Origin: Brachybacterium sillae
GTDB lineage: Bacteria > Actinomycetota > Actinomycetes > Actinomycetales > Dermabacteraceae
Reading direction: 5' to 3'
Length of the DNA stretch: 64,000 nucleotides
Assembly: GCF_025028335.1 (NCBI RefSeq)
Contig: NZ_JAFEUW010000001.1
Location: forward strand, 186,001-250,000
Below the pieces are notes generated by a model that had not been told where the DNA came from, did no database searches, and saw only the letters and a program-made list of their open reading frames with translations. Shown piece after piece: positions 62,028-64,000 of this stretch (positions within the stretch are counted from its first letter, which is position 1; each line of letters starts with the position of its first letter). The translations under genes and the position numbers were made by a program.

Positions 62028-63531
62028 GGGCGCACCTCCTGGTCCGTGGCGGTCGCGGTGCGGGTGGGGGGGACAGGATCTCCCTGACAGGAGCATCCGG
62101 TTTGAGGTGGTCCGGGCCCTTCACGTCATCGATCGTCGCCCGGTCCCGGCGCAGCAGCTCTACCGGGTCGTGGGCCTGTGCGAGCAGGGCGAAGAGGTTC
62201 TGGCGGTGCCGTTCGGGGATCGACGTGTGCTTGCCGAGGGCGTGCTTCTCGACCGAGCTGCGCTGCACGCGCCGCAGACTCGCCCGCAGCAGGAAGGCGT
62301 GGCGTGCCAACACGTCTGAGGCCTCTGCGAGGTCGTCCTCCCCGAAGCGATCGGCGTAGGCGAGCAGGAGACAGCCGAACAGCAGACGTACGTAGTGGGC
62401 ACCGGTGCCGGTGTCCGCCCGGCGGACGGCGTCCAGCACCGCGTGCTCCTCCGGGTCTCGTTCGGCGCGCTGACGGTCCTCCGTCTCACGCACCGCCGGC
62501 TCCGCCTCCGCCACACCGAGGCGCCGGGTGAGACGGACGTAGTGCTCCACCATCCGGAAGAACATCTCCCCGTCGATGACCGGCAGGGTGAGCTGGAAGG
62601 GGTAGGGCAGGGCGGGGATCAGGCCCTGGTCGATCAGCCGCCGGTGGCGGGTCTCGAACTCCTCGACGTAGGCCTGCGCCATGAGCACCGGATGAGCCCA
62701 CCGCCGGGCGCGCTCCGGCGCGGAGGGGCGGACGCCCTTGAAGGCACCGATGTCCGCGGCCGCGAATCCGCCCGGCGGCAGGGTTTCTCCGGAGGTCCAG
62801 CGCAGCGTCGGGAAGAGCAGATCGCCGAAGAGGTGGCTGATCTCCGCCGGCGGGATGGCCTCCCACCGGGTGACCGCCGCGAGGAGATCCTCGGTGGATG
62901 TCCGGGTGCTCGCGAACTCCCGCAGATGGTAGGCCTTGAGAAGGTCGGTGGGGTCCAGGGCGCGGCCGCGAGTGTTCTGGGAGTCGAACATTTGGAAGGC
63001 CTCGTCGAGCGTGGGGACCTCCAGCTGGATCACGGAGCAGCGGTGGAGGAAGAACTTCGCGAACGCCTCCAGACGCGCGACGGTCCACGCGCTGAAGATG
63101 CCGTCGAGCCGCCGTTTGTTCTCCCGCAGCCTCTGATCGGTCCGTCCGTCCCACCGTTCGGGCAGGAGGATGCCGGAGACCAGACTCGTGACGACCTCGC
63201 TCTGCTCCGATTCCTTCGGCAGTGCGGTCGCCAGAGCGGCTGCGACCAGCCCGAAGGTGAGGTAACGCTGCTGCCCGTCGACGATGTCTAGGGTGTCGCC
63301 ATCCCGGTGCACGATGATCGACCCCAGCCGGTAGGCGCCGGATGGACGGAATGTCTCGATATCGTCGACCAGCTGACTGACCTGGACCGCTCCCCAGGAG
63401 TAGGGCCGCTGATACGCCGGGATCCGGAGTCTCCCGTCCTTGAGCAGCGTGCCGACGGTGACCACGGAGGCGGTGAGCCCCTGATGACCGGGGTCGTCGC
63501 CGGTGTTCGGTGCTGGAGGCACGGGGTCCAT
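61828..63531 (-). CDS. DUF262-domain protein without HNH, partner of the GmrSD-like protein
   Basis: 567 residues as read from ATG 63531. LRIPAYQRPYSW (38-46) and LDIVDGQQRYLTFGL (DGQQR 85-89) define DUF262; MFDSQNTRGRALDPTDLLKAYHLR and a helical C-terminal half follow, but no DUF1524 His/Asn motif. As read it runs 200 nt into the next gene without a stop. One more base in the G7 run (62066-62072 on the plus strand) would end it as EVRP-stop overlapping the next ATG (~502 residues). TAAAGT lies 7 nt before the ATG. Likely acts with its neighbour as a two-protein defence unit (inference). Confidence 0.82.
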   Translation of the reverse strand: MDPVPPAPNTGDDPGHQGLTASVVTVGTLLKDGRLRIPAYQRPYSWGAVQVSQLVDDIETFRPSGAYRLGSIIVHRDGDTLDIVDGQQRYLTFGLVAAALATALPKESEQSEVVTSLVSGILLPERWDGRTDQRLRENKRRLDGIFSAWTVARLEAFAKFFLHRCSVIQLEVPTLDEAFQMFDSQNTRGRALDPTDLLKAYHLREFASTRTSTEDLLAAVTRWEAIPPAEISHLFGDLLFPTLRWTSGETLPPGGFAAADIGAFKGVRPSAPERARRWAHPVLMAQAYVEEFETRHRRLIDQGLIPALPYPFQLTLPVIDGEMFFRMVEHYVRLTRRLGVAEAEPAVRETEDRQRAERDPEEHAVLDAVRRADTGTGAHYVRLLFGCLLLAYADRFGEDDLAEASDVLARHAFLLRASLRRVQRSSVEKHALGKHTSIPERHRQNLFALLAQAHDPVELLRRDRATIDDVKGPDHLKPDAPVREILSPPPAPRPPRTRRCAHDRVARAGGAHHRRDLRRRAVRRPPLPAGLRLDRGGDRHPARGRPSLPSDPGHGLLHRLAGRGHRR

Positions 63532-63538
63532 GGTGGGC

Positions 63539-63544
63539 ACTTTA
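63539..63544 (-). promoter_or_regulatory. -10 element for probable leaderless DUF262 transcript
   Basis: Minus-strand TAAAGT, then gcccacc (7 nt), then ATG 63531. No Shine-Dalgarno sequence. The hexamer overlaps the alternative GTG start at 63540. Confidence 0.5.
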
Positions 63545-63657
63545 GGCGAGGCCGGGCGGGAAGTGATTGCGGCACGAGCCCCTCGATCGTGACCATGCGG
63601 CAGCTCGACCCGGACGCCGTCCGCGACGCCGTGGCGGACGGATCGATGGCCGGGCCG

Positions 63658-63999
63658 TCACGCCAAGGGCAGTTCCCCCGCCTGGATCCGACGAAGCACC
63701 TCGGCCTGAGCCGCGGCCGTGTACTTCACGTTGACGTAGGGGCCGCTGTTGCTCTGGCCCTCATAACGCACGATCCCCACATGGGCGCCTTCCGGAGATG
63801 GCTCCCATCCCTCCGGCACCTTCTGCAGCAGCCCTGCATCACGCAACGCCGGGTTGAGCGTCTTCGCAGCCACCGTCACGCCTTCCGGCAGCATCCCCTG
63901 TTCCTGCCAGGCTCGGATCATGACGGAGGCGACCACCGCTTCGTCAGCACCCTCAGTTTCTGCAGGATCCCCGTCAGCCGGCGACGCCGGTGCCGTCAC
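63658..63999 (-). CDS. Small winged-helix-like protein at the window edge
   Basis: At least 113 residues; the frame starts with GTG at 63999 but may extend past the window. AKTLNPALRDAGLLQKVPEGWEPSPEGAHVGIVRYEGQSNSGPYVNVKYTAAAQAEVLRRI resembles the small winged-helix fold used by phage antirepressor KilA-C-like and other DNA-binding domains. The N-terminus is acidic and Ala-rich. It shares strand with the DUF262 pair, 127 nt upstream of them. GC3 is lower than neighbours. Function uncertain. Confidence 0.55.
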   Translation of the reverse strand: MTAPASPADGDPAETEGADEAVVASVMIRAWQEQGMLPEGVTVAAKTLNPALRDAGLLQKVPEGWEPSPEGAHVGIVRYEGQSNSGPYVNVKYTAAAQAEVLRRIQAGELPLA

Positions 64000-64000
64000 G

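Overview
The window is high-GC DNA with dense, strongly GC3-biased coding. Its marker genes point to an actinobacterium: Pup/PafA/Dop/Mpa pupylation, MshC (mycothiol synthesis), RbpA, a PafB-PafC WYL regulator, and an ImuA'-ImuB-DnaE2 mutasome behind a TCGAAC-N4-GTTCGA SOS box. Gene content and order fit Micrococcales, plausibly Dermabacteraceae (Brachybacterium-like). The genus is inference only. No rRNA, tRNA, CRISPR array or insertion sequence was seen. No gene-free stretch exceeds 300 bases.

Layout, left to right. (1) 1-5757 (+): the 3' end of an MMPL transporter fused to a degenerate ABC-ATPase-like domain, a repeat-rich YhgE/Pip protein, a DUF6318 lipoprotein and a secreted PKD protein. 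(2) 5791-11888 (-): SOS-controlled imuA'-imuB-dnaE2. (3) 12065-15142 (-): ABC ATPase, SpoU/TrmH methyltransferase and MFS exporter; divergent RNB-family nuclease at 15247 (+). (4) 16818-20066: divergent glgA/glgC with glgC coupled to serB. (5) 20110-24727: SixA-like phosphatase and fabG (-); two paralogous W/P-motif membrane proteins, SURF1 and a GDPD (+). (6) rbpA (+) meets the tatA-tatC-dagK-helY-amidohydrolase-like-lnt-ppm1-fxsA operon (-) at a perfect 40-nt palindrome. (7) pafBC (-) and a DUF3866 gene (+) diverge. (8) 38184-46336 (-): PH-domain protein, hisG, hisE, pnuC, rpe, rsmB, fmt and a frameshifted priA. (9) 46306-55130 (-): two FKBPs, pafA, pup, dop, mpa, trmI and a site-2-type protease. 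(10) 55232-59771: PAC2 protein, mshC, uppP, an acidic protein, a DUF5703 protein and a prepilin-peptidase-like protein. (11) 59892-63999 (-): a likely defence module of two DUF262 proteins (one with a DUF1524/HNH end) and a small winged-helix-like protein.

Three themes link the genes. Protein tagging: mpa-dop-pup-pafA is complete, but no 20S proteasome genes (prcBA) lie between pup and pafA, as in proteasome-less pupylating actinobacteria. DNA damage: both a LexA-type mutasome operon and a PafBC regulator are present. Gene expression: many operons are chained by ATGA/GTGA overlaps, and eleven genes have a TANNNT hexamer ending 6-8 nt before the start codon with no evident Shine-Dalgarno sequence, the layout expected for leaderless mRNAs.

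Three genes (priA, mpa, the first DUF262 gene) have reading-frame anomalies that one extra base in a G/C run would each repair. They may be sequence errors or real frameshifts and need reads to decide.
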